Assembly (NCBI GenBank): GCA_965247505.1
Contig: OZ252020.1
Coordinates: forward strand, 1,922,001-1,986,000
Length of the DNA stretch: 64,000 nt
From: CAIYRG01 sp965247505
GTDB lineage: Bacteria; Pseudomonadota; Alphaproteobacteria; Micropepsales; Micropepsaceae
Reading direction: 5' to 3'
Positions 27,090 through 35,408 of this stretch are shown here, one piece after another. Numbering within the stretch: position 1 is the first letter of the stretch; each line of letters starts with the position of its first letter. The notes beneath the pieces are model-generated. The model ran no database searches, was not told the DNA's origin, and worked only from the letters and a program-made list of their open reading frames with translations. The position numbers were made by a program, and so were the translations under genes.

Positions 27090-28326
27090 TGGTATTCTCC
27101 TCGTAGGTGTGGGCAGGTGTTTGGGTTTGGGGTGGTGGCGGCGCCGGCGTGTAGGGTGCTGGCGTAGAATTGGATCCGTAGTTTTCGCTGTAATAGTTCT
27201 CGCTGTAGCTTGGAGCCGGTGGCGGCGCAGGCGGTGCAGGCGGATTTGGTACGGGCTGATAAGAGCCATAGTCCGGTGCCGCCGAGGGTGCAGGGCTCAA
27301 AGGCGGAAGCGGCTCCGACGAAACATAGGCATCGCTAGAGGCTGGTGCCAAGGCTGGTGCCAAGGTCGGAGCCGGAGGCGGCGCGGACGGTAATGGAGCG
27401 GGCTCCGAATAGGAAACGGTGCTTGTAGTGTAATCCGCCGGCGCGGCTGGGTCGTAGCTATCGGCCAGCTGATCGGATCCTATGCTGCCGCGGCAAACAT
27501 CGGTACCGATAACATAGAGCTTCGCGATCATCTCGAGTACGGCGCGTTCGATGACCGCGCGTACCGCGAGTTGGATCGGCTCAAGTGCACTGTCACCCAC
27601 GCCTGCGGTTACAATATAGGAACCCAGCACGTCGAAGACGCCGGCCTGAACTTGCCGTGCAACGATCTGTTTTTGATAGGAAATGACGTCGACGATTTCG
27701 AGCGTATTGGTGTCGACAAGCCGAAGATCCAGACCAATATTCATCACATAGACATTGCCGGAAAGCGAGCCTCGCGCACCCTTCGGGGCAATGTCGCCGC
27801 CATCGAGCGAGGCGCCTTGCGAACGGATGTTGAAATTCATTTCGGTGATGCTGCCGACAAGATAATAATCCGAGCCGGGGATCGAGCCTGCGAGAATCCT
27901 GCGATAATCGGAAGCAATTTCATCACCGATCAATTTGTTGTTTGCGTATTTCAGTTCGAGTTCCGCCACCGAAGTATCGAAACGTTCGACCAGGCGAACG
28001 CCGGCCTTGTTCAAGGCGGATATCGCCATCAGCGCGGCGCCTTGCGTGATCTTGCGGCCAGAGCCGTCCGCTTCCCACTTTCCGGTGTAATCGGCTATCT
28101 GACCGACCGCGATACGCGGCGCCAGACGCCTCGAATTGTAACCGGCAATGCAGGCGAGGCCGCGCGAATAGGGCGTCTCGTTCGAAATGACCGGGGCACG
28201 GCCGATCGGTGTGGCGTAACGGCCGGTGGAATCTGCGAAGGGGCTTGCACATCCGGCAAGCGCCATCGCGGCAAGGCCGAGGGCGAGAGGTTTTACAAAA
28301 TGACGGCGGGCGCGGGTCATGATCAT
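27004..28326 (-). CDS. hfaB: HfaB, CsgG-family outer-membrane secretion lipoprotein
   Basis: A 440-residue protein. The lipobox (LAAMALAGCASPF) and the CsgG domain are clear: LAPRIAVGQIADYTGKWEAD, TQGAALMAISALNKAGVRLV, YLVGSITEMNFNI and IGLDLRLVDTNTLEIVDVI. CsgG-type rings export curli-like subunits; HfaB does so for HfaA and HfaD. Unusually, about 160 C-terminal residues form a Pro/Ala/Ser/Tyr-rich tail (PAPPPAPSYSENYYSENYGS) that ends inside hfaD. The start could be 28326 or 28320. Confidence 0.88.
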   Translation of the reverse strand: MIMTRARRHFVKPLALGLAAMALAGCASPFADSTGRYATPIGRAPVISNETPYSRGLACIAGYNSRRLAPRIAVGQIADYTGKWEADGSGRKITQGAALMAISALNKAGVRLVERFDTSVAELELKYANNKLIGDEIASDYRRILAGSIPGSDYYLVGSITEMNFNIRSQGASLDGGDIAPKGARGSLSGNVYVMNIGLDLRLVDTNTLEIVDVISYQKQIVARQVQAGVFDVLGSYIVTAGVGDSALEPIQLAVRAVIERAVLEMIAKLYVIGTDVCRGSIGSDQLADSYDPAAPADYTTSTVSYSEPAPLPSAPPPAPTLAPALAPASSDAYVSSEPLPPLSPAPSAAPDYGSYQPVPNPPAPPAPPPAPSYSENYYSENYGSNSTPAPYTPAPPPPQTQTPAHTYEENTNAQNRQEPYRWYSAVEPSSTTGLRGGVR

Positions 28327-28334
28327 ATCCGTCT

Positions 28335-28772
28335 TCAGAGGTTTAAGTCTCCGTTCAGGTTGACCTCGGCGTTTTGGTTGCCGTTGTTAACCTGCTCGGA
28401 ATCGACAATCACCGTGTTCCAGTTACCGAGCACGGTGACGTTGAGGGAGTTGCCTATGGCGGTCGCGCCGGCATTGGTGCCGAGAGTGCCACCGGAATGC
28501 TGCACGCCGGTTTGCTGGCTATGCGCGGACGCACCGGCCATGACGCCATTGACGACAAGAAGATTTCCATTTTCGTCGCGGACTTGGCCGTCAGCTGGTT
28601 GATTTTCAAAACCCGGCACCGCGCCGACCCCGGCGTTGAAAGCCGCCGAGTTCGTCACGCCGTTTATGGCGGCCGTTGGATTGTTGATAAGGCCCTGCGC
28701 AAGCACAGCTTCCGACCCGAAAACGAGCCCGATTGCAATTGCGGTCCAATAAAGAGGTGCGCGGTGCATCAT
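28335..28772 (-). CDS. hfaA: Holdfast anchor protein HfaA (curlin-like)
   Basis: A 145-residue exported protein. The signal peptide is followed by GLINNPTAAINGVTNSAAFN and a curlin-like C-terminus: LGTNAGATAIGNSLNVTVLG and NTVIVDSEQVNNGNQNAEVN, rich in Asn, Gln and Gly. In Caulobacter HfaA forms amyloid-like surface fibres that hold the holdfast. It is first in the hfaA-hfaB-hfaD set, with 8 bases to hfaB. Confidence 0.82.
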   Translation of the reverse strand: MMHRAPLYWTAIAIGLVFGSEAVLAQGLINNPTAAINGVTNSAAFNAGVGAVPGFENQPADGQVRDENGNLLVVNGVMAGASAHSQQTGVQHSGGTLGTNAGATAIGNSLNVTVLGNWNTVIVDSEQVNNGNQNAEVNLNGDLNL

Positions 28773-29093
28773 AAAAATCCAAGAATGTCTCGGACCCTAA
28801 TGAGCAACCGCCGTGCCAACCCGCAGAGCGCGTTGAATGCCCATTTCGTGCCGGAATGAGACAGGAAGATGGTTAACGGCGTGGGAAGCGTACCGAAGCG
28901 GGTCCCATTAGCGATTAACCGTCCTTCCATTGGTCCCTTTGCCTATTGGGCTCGCAATATTGCAGGGGATTGGTTAGACCCGAGTGGATTGCGTTGTATG
29001 TCCAACCAAATTTGCCGGCGAAACATGCTGGCCGCTCACCTTTGGCGATCAACGGCGGAATGCTCAGCCGGCAACACTAGATGGGGAGAGGTG
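28773..29093. other. Divergent intergenic region between hfaA and rhomboid 2
   Basis: About 320 bases that should hold the hfa promoter on one strand and the rhomboid promoter on the other. An open frame from 28869 runs into the rhomboid gene, but its extra 75 residues look non-coding. I see no confident promoter box, CtrA site or RNA element. Confidence 0.4.
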
Positions 29094-29765
29094 ATGGCCT
29101 TTTTTCAAAACGACGGGCGGCCCAAAGAGCGCTTCCTCAACGCCCCTACCTCCGTCTTATGGTTAATCGGCGCGATAATGGCCGCGCACGCTGCGCGCGC
29201 TTTTCTCGCGGCGCCGCAAGGCGACATTATCGCAATGGACTATGCCTTCATTCCGGCGCGGCCAGCCGAGGCGCTGACCTATCTAAGCTACCTCTTTCTT
29301 CATGGCGGCTTTCTTCATGCCCTCATTAACAGCATGTGGCTGCTCGCTTTCGGCCCACCGGTCGCCTGGCGCCTCGGCACAGCACGCTTTCTTGCCTTCT
29401 ATTTTTTCTGTGGGATTGCAGCTGCGCTTGCCCATCTGGTCTCGGATTGGGGCTCTGTGGTGCCGGTTGTGGGGGCCTCGGGCGCGGTTTCGGGCCTCAT
29501 GGGCGGCGCCGTTCGCATTCTTTACGCTGACCGGACTGAGCCATTCGGCCAAGAATCGCCGCCGCTCGCACCGATATATGCGCGGCCCGTCTTGTTTTTT
29601 GCGTCTGTATGGCTTGGCGTCAACGTGGTGGTCGGCATTACCGGCTTGGGCCTTACAGAAGAGGGCCAATTGATCGCCTGGGTCGCCCATATGGGCGGTT
29701 TCTTTGCCGGTTTGCTGGGAATTGGCCTATTTGATCTCACAAAGAGGCGCCCCAGAGCTATTTGA
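29094..29765 (+). CDS. Rhomboid family intramembrane serine protease (copy 2)
   Basis: A 223-residue membrane protein. It carries LFLHGGFLHALINSMWLLAF (rhomboid HxxxxN motif), catalytic Ser129 in VVGASGAVSGLM and His199 in WVAHMGGFFAG, with about six hydrophobic helices. The ATG at 29094 is chosen because a ribosome site (gggagaggtg) precedes it and the family N-terminus begins here. It is divergent from hfaA. A link to processing of surface proteins is only speculation. Confidence 0.92.
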   Translation: MAFFQNDGRPKERFLNAPTSVLWLIGAIMAAHAARAFLAAPQGDIIAMDYAFIPARPAEALTYLSYLFLHGGFLHALINSMWLLAFGPPVAWRLGTARFLAFYFFCGIAAALAHLVSDWGSVVPVVGASGAVSGLMGGAVRILYADRTEPFGQESPPLAPIYARPVLFFASVWLGVNVVVGITGLGLTEEGQLIAWVAHMGGFFAGLLGIGLFDLTKRRPRAI

Positions 29766-29921
29766 AGCCCCGATTGATTGGGGCGCGTCCAATTTCCACT
29801 TGAGTCTTATTAGCTGCCTGCTCCTTATTAGATTTGGTGATTTACGGGGTGACGGGCATTTAGGCCCATGCGAGGCATGGCTTTGCTATAAACGAATCTT
29901 AGATTCGAGAAGGAGAACCCT

Positions 29922-30329
29922 ATGACGGACGAAACCAGTGCCCAGAGCTCCCCAGAGTCCGACAAAAAATCCGATCCCGAATCCGGCAAGGCATCGGAAG
30001 AGCCATCTGCCACACAATCCGATAAGAACGACGAGGGTTCTAGCGAAACCGATTCCGCGCCGCCCGAGGCGCAGAGCCTACGCGAACCTTTCCCGTTCGC
30101 GCGACTATTTTTGACGATCCTGTTCGGCTTCATAGCGTCATTTGCCTTTTCACTTATTGTGGTGCTTGCAGTGCTGCAGTTTGTCACGATTGCGATTGCC
30201 GGTCACAAGAGTGAAGAGCTGCAACAGTTCTGCCGACTAGTGGGCCGCTACATGCAAGAAGTGTTCGACTACATGACGCTTGCATCCGACACGCAACCAT
30301 TTCCGCTGGGGTCCGCCCCCAAAGTATAG
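29922..30329 (+). CDS. DUF4389 membrane protein
   Basis: A 135-residue protein. An acidic, Ser/Glu/Asp-rich N-terminal tail (about 50 residues) is followed by a DUF4389 domain: PFARLFLTILFGFIASFAFS and VVLAVLQFVTIAIAGHKSEE, forming one long or two short membrane segments, then FCRLVGRYMQEVFDYMTLAS. The ATG follows a good ribosome site (gagaaggagaa). The function of the family is unknown. Confidence 0.85.
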   Translation: MTDETSAQSSPESDKKSDPESGKASEEPSATQSDKNDEGSSETDSAPPEAQSLREPFPFARLFLTILFGFIASFAFSLIVVLAVLQFVTIAIAGHKSEELQQFCRLVGRYMQEVFDYMTLASDTQPFPLGSAPKV

Positions 30330-30392
30330 TTTGTAGCGAATAGCGATGCGCGCTTGGCAATGCGCGGCTTCGGTTTATTGAGAGGCGAATCG

Positions 30393-32486
30393 ATGAAGCA
30401 ATGGACTTTGGCCGCCGGTGTTGTTCTGGCAGGTGGGCTGGCGTGGTATTTTTTGGGTGATGCCCCTATGGGTGACGCCCCGGAAGCAAACGAAATGGTG
30501 TCTGCAGCGCCGGGCGAGGCAGAACTGGGTAGCTGGGGTGTCAATCTCGACGGCATAAACTCCGCCATTGAACCGGGGGACGATTTCTTCCGCTACGTGA
30601 ATGGAACCTGGCTTGAAGAAGCTGAGATTCCTTCCGACCGAACCAGCACGGGCTCTTTTCTGGACCTCGCGATTCGGAGCGAAGAGCGTGTACAAGACAT
30701 CCTTTCCGATCTCGAAACCAAGGAAAATATCTCCGCGGTCGAGCGCAAAGTCCGCGACCTCTATCGCAGCTTCATTGATACGGCGCAGTTGGACGAAATC
30801 GGTCTCGCGCCAGGGGCAGAAGATTTACAAACGATCGCAGAAATCGAAACGCATGACGATGTCGCGCGTGTGATGGCGTCCACCTCAATGGGGACCGAGA
30901 GCATTTTTGGCATCGGTATTGGGATCAATGATAAGAACCCCGACGCCTACGCCGCCTTTATCACGCAATCTGGCTTGGGCCTTCCCGACCGAGACTATTA
31001 TCTACTCGATGAACCGAACATTGTTGCCGCGCGCACGGCCTATGTCGAATACATCGCTGAAATGCTGGGACTTGGCGGCATCGACGGAGGACAAGACAAA
31101 GCAGCGGAAATCTTTGCCCTGGAAGCGCAGATCGCGAACATACATTGGCCCCGCGCCGACCGACGCGATGCCGATAGGATTTATAATCCGATGACGGTAA
31201 ATGCGTTGTCGGATTACGCCCCGGGATTTCCTTGGCCACTCTTTCTTGAAGAGATGGGGATCACCACATTCAGCGATGGAGGTGAACGCATCGTCGTCGC
31301 AAGCGAGAACACGGCTTTCCCGCCGCTTGCCGAACTCTTTGCAATGTCCCCCGTCGTGCTATGGCGCGACTATCTCACTTTTCACTATTTGGATTCTCAC
31401 GCCGCTTACTTAAGCCAAGCGTTTGATGACGCCTATTTCGAGTTTCGCGGCAAGACGCTCGCCGGTCAGGATCAGCAATTGGAGCGTGCCAAGCGGGGCG
31501 TGCAATTTCTCAACCGGACAATCGGTGAGGGCGTGGGGCAGATCTATGTCGCTCGGCATTTCCCCTCTTCTGCGAAAGCCGAAGCGGAAACGCTTGTCGG
31601 CAATCTTCTTGCTGTTTATCGCGACCGCATTCAGACGCTCGATTGGATGGGTGAGGAAACCCGCGCTCAGGCGCTTGAGAAAGCCGAGGCCTTCACCGTC
31701 AAGATCGGATATCCCGACAGCTGGCGGGATTATTCTGCCCTTGAAGTGATAGAGGGGGACCTTCTCGGCAATCGCGCACGTAGCACCGCCTTCGAATGGA
31801 ATTACGACATTTTGCGATTGGACGAGCCGGTCAACCGCGACGAATGGCACATGTCACCGCAAACCGTGAACGCCTATTACAACCCTTCGCTAAACGAGAT
31901 TGTGTTTCCCGCCGCCATCCTGCAGGCGCCATTTTTTGATCCTTATGCCGACGATGCGGTAAACTATGGGGGCATCGGCGCGGTAATCGGACACGAGATT
32001 AGTCACGGCTTCGACGATCAGGGCAGCAAATATGATGCGCTCGGCGTCTTGGAGAATTGGTGGACGGAATTGGACCGCACAAATTTTGAGGGCCGAACCG
32101 CCAGGCTGGTTGATCAATTTAGCGCCTACAGCCCGCTGGAAGGGATGTTCGTGAACGGTCAGTTGACGCTTGGAGAAAACATTGCCGATACCGCCGGCAT
32201 CACCATTGCCCACGCCGCCTATGCGCTTTCGCTGGGGGGTGAATCCGCGCCGGTTTTCGATGGATTCGACGGCGCGCAGCGCGTTTTTCTTGGCTACGCC
32301 CAGGTTTGGCGCTACAAGGCACAGGAAGCCACCATGCGTCGGCGAATACTCTCCGATCCGCACAGCCCGCCGGAATTTAGGGTCAATGGCGCTATCCGTA
32401 ACGTCGATGGCTGGTATGAGGCGTTCGGCGTTGGGCCGGAAGACGCCCTGTATTTGTCGCCCGAGGAGCGGGTGCAACTCTGGTGA
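30393..32486 (+). CDS. M13-family zinc metallopeptidase (neprilysin/PepO-like)
   Basis: A 697-residue protein with an N-terminal uncleaved membrane anchor or signal (TLAAGVVLAGGLAWYFLG). The mature part starts WGVNLDGINSAIEPGDDFFR, typical of M13. The zinc motif HEISH spans His534-His538 (VIGHEISHGFDDQG), the third ligand region is ENIADTAG (Glu595), and NAYYNPSLNEIVFPAAILQ is also conserved. The length fits bacterial M13 peptidases, which cut small peptides in the periplasm. The ATG at 30393 after gaggcgaatcg is chosen over 30354. Confidence 0.95.
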   Translation: MKQWTLAAGVVLAGGLAWYFLGDAPMGDAPEANEMVSAAPGEAELGSWGVNLDGINSAIEPGDDFFRYVNGTWLEEAEIPSDRTSTGSFLDLAIRSEERVQDILSDLETKENISAVERKVRDLYRSFIDTAQLDEIGLAPGAEDLQTIAEIETHDDVARVMASTSMGTESIFGIGIGINDKNPDAYAAFITQSGLGLPDRDYYLLDEPNIVAARTAYVEYIAEMLGLGGIDGGQDKAAEIFALEAQIANIHWPRADRRDADRIYNPMTVNALSDYAPGFPWPLFLEEMGITTFSDGGERIVVASENTAFPPLAELFAMSPVVLWRDYLTFHYLDSHAAYLSQAFDDAYFEFRGKTLAGQDQQLERAKRGVQFLNRTIGEGVGQIYVARHFPSSAKAEAETLVGNLLAVYRDRIQTLDWMGEETRAQALEKAEAFTVKIGYPDSWRDYSALEVIEGDLLGNRARSTAFEWNYDILRLDEPVNRDEWHMSPQTVNAYYNPSLNEIVFPAAILQAPFFDPYADDAVNYGGIGAVIGHEISHGFDDQGSKYDALGVLENWWTELDRTNFEGRTARLVDQFSAYSPLEGMFVNGQLTLGENIADTAGITIAHAAYALSLGGESAPVFDGFDGAQRVFLGYAQVWRYKAQEATMRRRILSDPHSPPEFRVNGAIRNVDGWYEAFGVGPEDALYLSPEERVQLW

Positions 32487-32674
32487 CCTTGCAGGCTACG
32501 CAGAAAAAAGCCCATTAAATATGATCTTCGGGAGATATCGCCAAAACCATTTTGGCAGGGTAAATAGACGCCCCGGAAAGATCGCGTCGCAGCGATGTAA
32601 AGCCGAAGCTCCAAATTGTGGGCAAGGCCCGGGGGCCATAGAACCGGCCTACTGAACAGTGAATTGGAGAGTTG

Positions 32675-33280
32675 ATGTCGGACTCAAAATTGGACGCATC
32701 CGAGGGCGCGGAGCCGTCTCGTTCTAAGGACCTCACTCGCAGGGTTCTAATGATTGCCATCCCGGTGCTCATCTTTCTGGCGGGCGCAGTAACGGCGATT
32801 GCGGGCCAACGCCTTCTATCGGGCGGCGCTGCCGACGAATTGCGCATTCTAGCGTTTGAGGACTGGCGCGTTGTTTGTCCGCCAAGGAGCGACGAGGTGG
32901 AATGCGAGCTTTCCTCCAACGTCGTACCCGGACAGATCTCATTGGTGGTCGATGATCCCACATTGGGAAGCCGACTACGGGTAATAGTGCCGCACGGCGT
33001 TTTTCTCGATCCGGGCCTTGGTTTTTCAATCGGCGATCAGCCGCTTCAAGTCTATCAGTTTGAAACCTGCGTGCCGAACGGCTGTTTTGCTCTTGTGACA
33101 ATCGATACGACTACGCTGGAGCTATTGCGCGACAATATGAACGGTGAAGTCGTCGTGGTTCCGGCGGCAGGCACGCCTGTTACGGTTCCCTATTCGCTAA
33201 ATGGATTCGCCGCAGGCTTCGACGCGCTCGTGGACGAAAGAGCACGGCGTAATTCCATGTGGAGTTTCCTCGCCGGTTAG
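32675..33280 (+). CDS. IalB-family protein (copy 1)
   Basis: A 201-residue protein of the invasion-associated locus B family. An N-terminal membrane segment (VLMIAIPVLIFLAGAVTAIA) precedes a periplasmic domain with FEDWRVVCPPRSDEVECELS, VIVPHGVFLDPGLGFSIGD and FETCVPNGCFALVTID. The paired Cys suggest disulphides. Family members are often required under stress; the name comes from Bartonella and does not imply pathogenicity. ATG at 32675 is preferred over TTG at 32672. A paralogue follows. Confidence 0.88.
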   Translation: MSDSKLDASEGAEPSRSKDLTRRVLMIAIPVLIFLAGAVTAIAGQRLLSGGAADELRILAFEDWRVVCPPRSDEVECELSSNVVPGQISLVVDDPTLGSRLRVIVPHGVFLDPGLGFSIGDQPLQVYQFETCVPNGCFALVTIDTTTLELLRDNMNGEVVVVPAAGTPVTVPYSLNGFAAGFDALVDERARRNSMWSFLAG

Positions 33281-33312
33281 CCTCGCATTGGCGCATGGCC
33301 ATATGCGAGGCT
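33279..33312. other. Intergenic hairpin between the two ialB genes
   Basis: A 9-base stem (gcctcgcat with atgcgaggc) containing a smaller inner stem (tggc/gcca). It begins at the stop codon of the first ialB gene and has no T run. It could modulate readthrough or mRNA stability between the two genes. Confidence 0.45.
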
Positions 33313-33337
33313 CAGAAGACTCAAAGGTAACAAAATT

Positions 33338-33979
33338 ATGTTTGGACGGATTGCAGTAAACGCGTTGATAGTCATGTCGCTCTTGAGCGCCCTCTCATCG
33401 GCGGCGCGGGCACAGGATGCTGCAGTGACGGCGCCCGCGATTGGAGCGCCGACACCGGCTCTCCCACCGCCAACGCCGGTCGCAGCGGTACAGCAACCTA
33501 CGGTCAATCCAAATTTATTGGTGGATGAGTTACACGACGATTGGAGCGTGCGTTGCTTTGACGTCGAATCTCAGGCGCCGTGCGACATCCTTCAGATCGG
33601 GACCAATGCCGAAACCCAGCAACGCGTGTCGTTGACCTCAATTGCCTATATTCCGTGGACTCAGTCTTACGCAGCGCAGATCATAGTTCCTCTCGGTGTC
33701 GCCCTGTCGCGTGGCCTTACGCTCCAGGCAGGTGACGCTTCTCTCACAGGCATAAAATTTAACCGCTGCGAAGTTGACGGATGCTATGTGGAAATAGCCT
33801 TTCCTCAGGCAACGATCGAAGCGCTCTCCACCCTAACGGAAAATACGCTGGTCACCGTCTACGCCTATGGCCAGGGCGATACTCTTGAAATGCCATTTTC
33901 CGTAAATGGATTCGCCGAGGCAATCGAACACATGGTGGAAGAAGCGGAGAACCGCGCCGTTGATCCGGCGCCCCAATAA
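33338..33979 (+). CDS. IalB-family protein (copy 2)
   Basis: A 213-residue secreted paralogue of the preceding gene. It has a signal peptide (IVMSLLSALSSAARAQD) and an Ala/Pro-rich linker. The IalB domain shows DELHDDWSVRCFDVESQAPC-like sequence at the front, QIIVPLGVALSRGLTLQAGD, and FNRCEVDGCYVEIAFPQ with a matching Cys pair. It uses a cleavable signal where copy 1 appears anchored. It is convergent with the efflux operon on the other strand, 16 bases away. Confidence 0.88.
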   Translation: MFGRIAVNALIVMSLLSALSSAARAQDAAVTAPAIGAPTPALPPPTPVAAVQQPTVNPNLLVDELHDDWSVRCFDVESQAPCDILQIGTNAETQQRVSLTSIAYIPWTQSYAAQIIVPLGVALSRGLTLQAGDASLTGIKFNRCEVDGCYVEIAFPQATIEALSTLTENTLVTVYAYGQGDTLEMPFSVNGFAEAIEHMVEEAENRAVDPAPQ

Positions 33980-33995
33980 GGCGGAACTCGGCCGA

Positions 33996-35399
33996 CTAAT
34001 TTTCTGCAAGAAATGTTTGTTCGGCATGCCATCCACCGCCCAACGCTTGGAACAGCGCCACGACGGATTGCAACCTTGAAAGCTTTATCTGCCCTAATGA
34101 ATCGCGCGCTTGGTAAAGCGTTCGCTGCGCATCGAGCAGGGTAAGAAAATCGACTGCGCCTTCCCGATATTGCGCTGTGACGATGTCGAAAGCGAATTCA
34201 GCCTGTTCGGTTTGCTCGATTTCATAAATTTCCTGTTCAGCAAGATTGGCGATGTTGCCAAGCACAATCTCGACATCGGCGAAGGCTGAAATCACTACGC
34301 TTCGGTAATTCGCAAGCGTTTCCAGCTCTGCCGCCGCTGCCGCATCGCTTTGGGCTTGGCGGGCGCCTGCGTCGAAGATGGTCTGCGAAAGTCCTGCGCC
34401 GATGGAAAGCGCTAAAGCTGAATCACGCACCAAACCGATCAAGGTGTCACTGGAAAGGCCGCCACCGGCGGTTAACGAAATTGTGGGGAAAAGGGCCGCG
34501 CGTGCCGCCGCGAGATTGGCATGTGCGGCCACCAGATCTGCCTCCGCCGCGACGATGTCGGGCCTTCTCAGGAGAAGGTCGGAGGGAAGACCGGGTGCAA
34601 TATTGGGTGTCGCGATTTCTTCGAGGTTCTCACCCGAAACGACGAAACCTTCCGGGGGCCGGCCCGTCAATATCGCGAGCGCAGCGCGCGTCTCTAAAAC
34701 TTGTTGTTCTAGTTGTGGAATAACCGCCCTTTGTCCGGCGATTGTTCCTAATTGCTGGCTGAGTTCAAGCGGAGTCGCGACGCCATTGCGTAAACGTGCT
34801 TCGGTCACTTCCAAGACCGATTGCGCGATTTCTAAATTTAATCTGGCAATCTCAAGACGCTCCCGCAGAGAGAGCACCTGAAAATAGGTGTTCGCCGCAG
34901 CCGAGACGGCCGTGAGCGCGACCGTTTCACGATCGGCGCGGGTCGCGGCCCGGCCGGCTTGCGCAGCTTGAAGGTCTGCGCGGTTGCGTCCCCAAAAATC
35001 TAATTCATAGCTGGCGCTGAAATCGGCCCCGAAGGAATTGCCGAAAGACGATGCGTCTCCAAGATCGCCACGACGTGAACCGCTCAATCCCGCACCGATT
35101 CCCGGCAACAGAGCCGAGCCTGCAATCCGCACCCGCGCATCTGCTTGACGGATGCGCTGCTCCGCTGCGGCAAGATCCAGATTGCCTGCCTCGACGGCCA
35201 AAACAATATCGTTTAGCTCAGCGCTAGAAAATCCGGTCCACCAATCCGTCTCTGGCCAAATGCTCGCATCGGCGGCGATGGGCTGTTCCCAATCTGGGGG
35301 CACATCCGTCGTTTCTAAGACCGGCACCGGCCCTGTCGCGCAACCGCAAATCGTTGAGGCCAGCACTGCACAAAGAAGCGGCTTTAAATTTGGGCGCAT
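33996..35399 (-). CDS. NodT-family outer-membrane efflux lipoprotein
   Basis: A 467-residue TolC-like channel with a lipobox ending at Cys20 (TICGCATG). Two OEP repeats are visible, with AGNLDLAAAEQRIRQADARV and TRADRETVALTAVSAAANTYF in the first and ADLVAAHANLAAARAALFPT and LDAQRTLYQARDSLGQIKLS in the second. It is the last gene of a three-gene operon, 9 bases after macB, so the MacA-MacB pump here has its own exit channel. Confidence 0.94.
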   Translation of the reverse strand: MRPNLKPLLCAVLASTICGCATGPVPVLETTDVPPDWEQPIAADASIWPETDWWTGFSSAELNDIVLAVEAGNLDLAAAEQRIRQADARVRIAGSALLPGIGAGLSGSRRGDLGDASSFGNSFGADFSASYELDFWGRNRADLQAAQAGRAATRADRETVALTAVSAAANTYFQVLSLRERLEIARLNLEIAQSVLEVTEARLRNGVATPLELSQQLGTIAGQRAVIPQLEQQVLETRAALAILTGRPPEGFVVSGENLEEIATPNIAPGLPSDLLLRRPDIVAAEADLVAAHANLAAARAALFPTISLTAGGGLSSDTLIGLVRDSALALSIGAGLSQTIFDAGARQAQSDAAAAAELETLANYRSVVISAFADVEIVLGNIANLAEQEIYEIEQTEQAEFAFDIVTAQYREGAVDFLTLLDAQRTLYQARDSLGQIKLSRLQSVVALFQALGGGWHAEQTFLAEN

Positions 35400-35408
35400 T
35401 GTGGTTTT

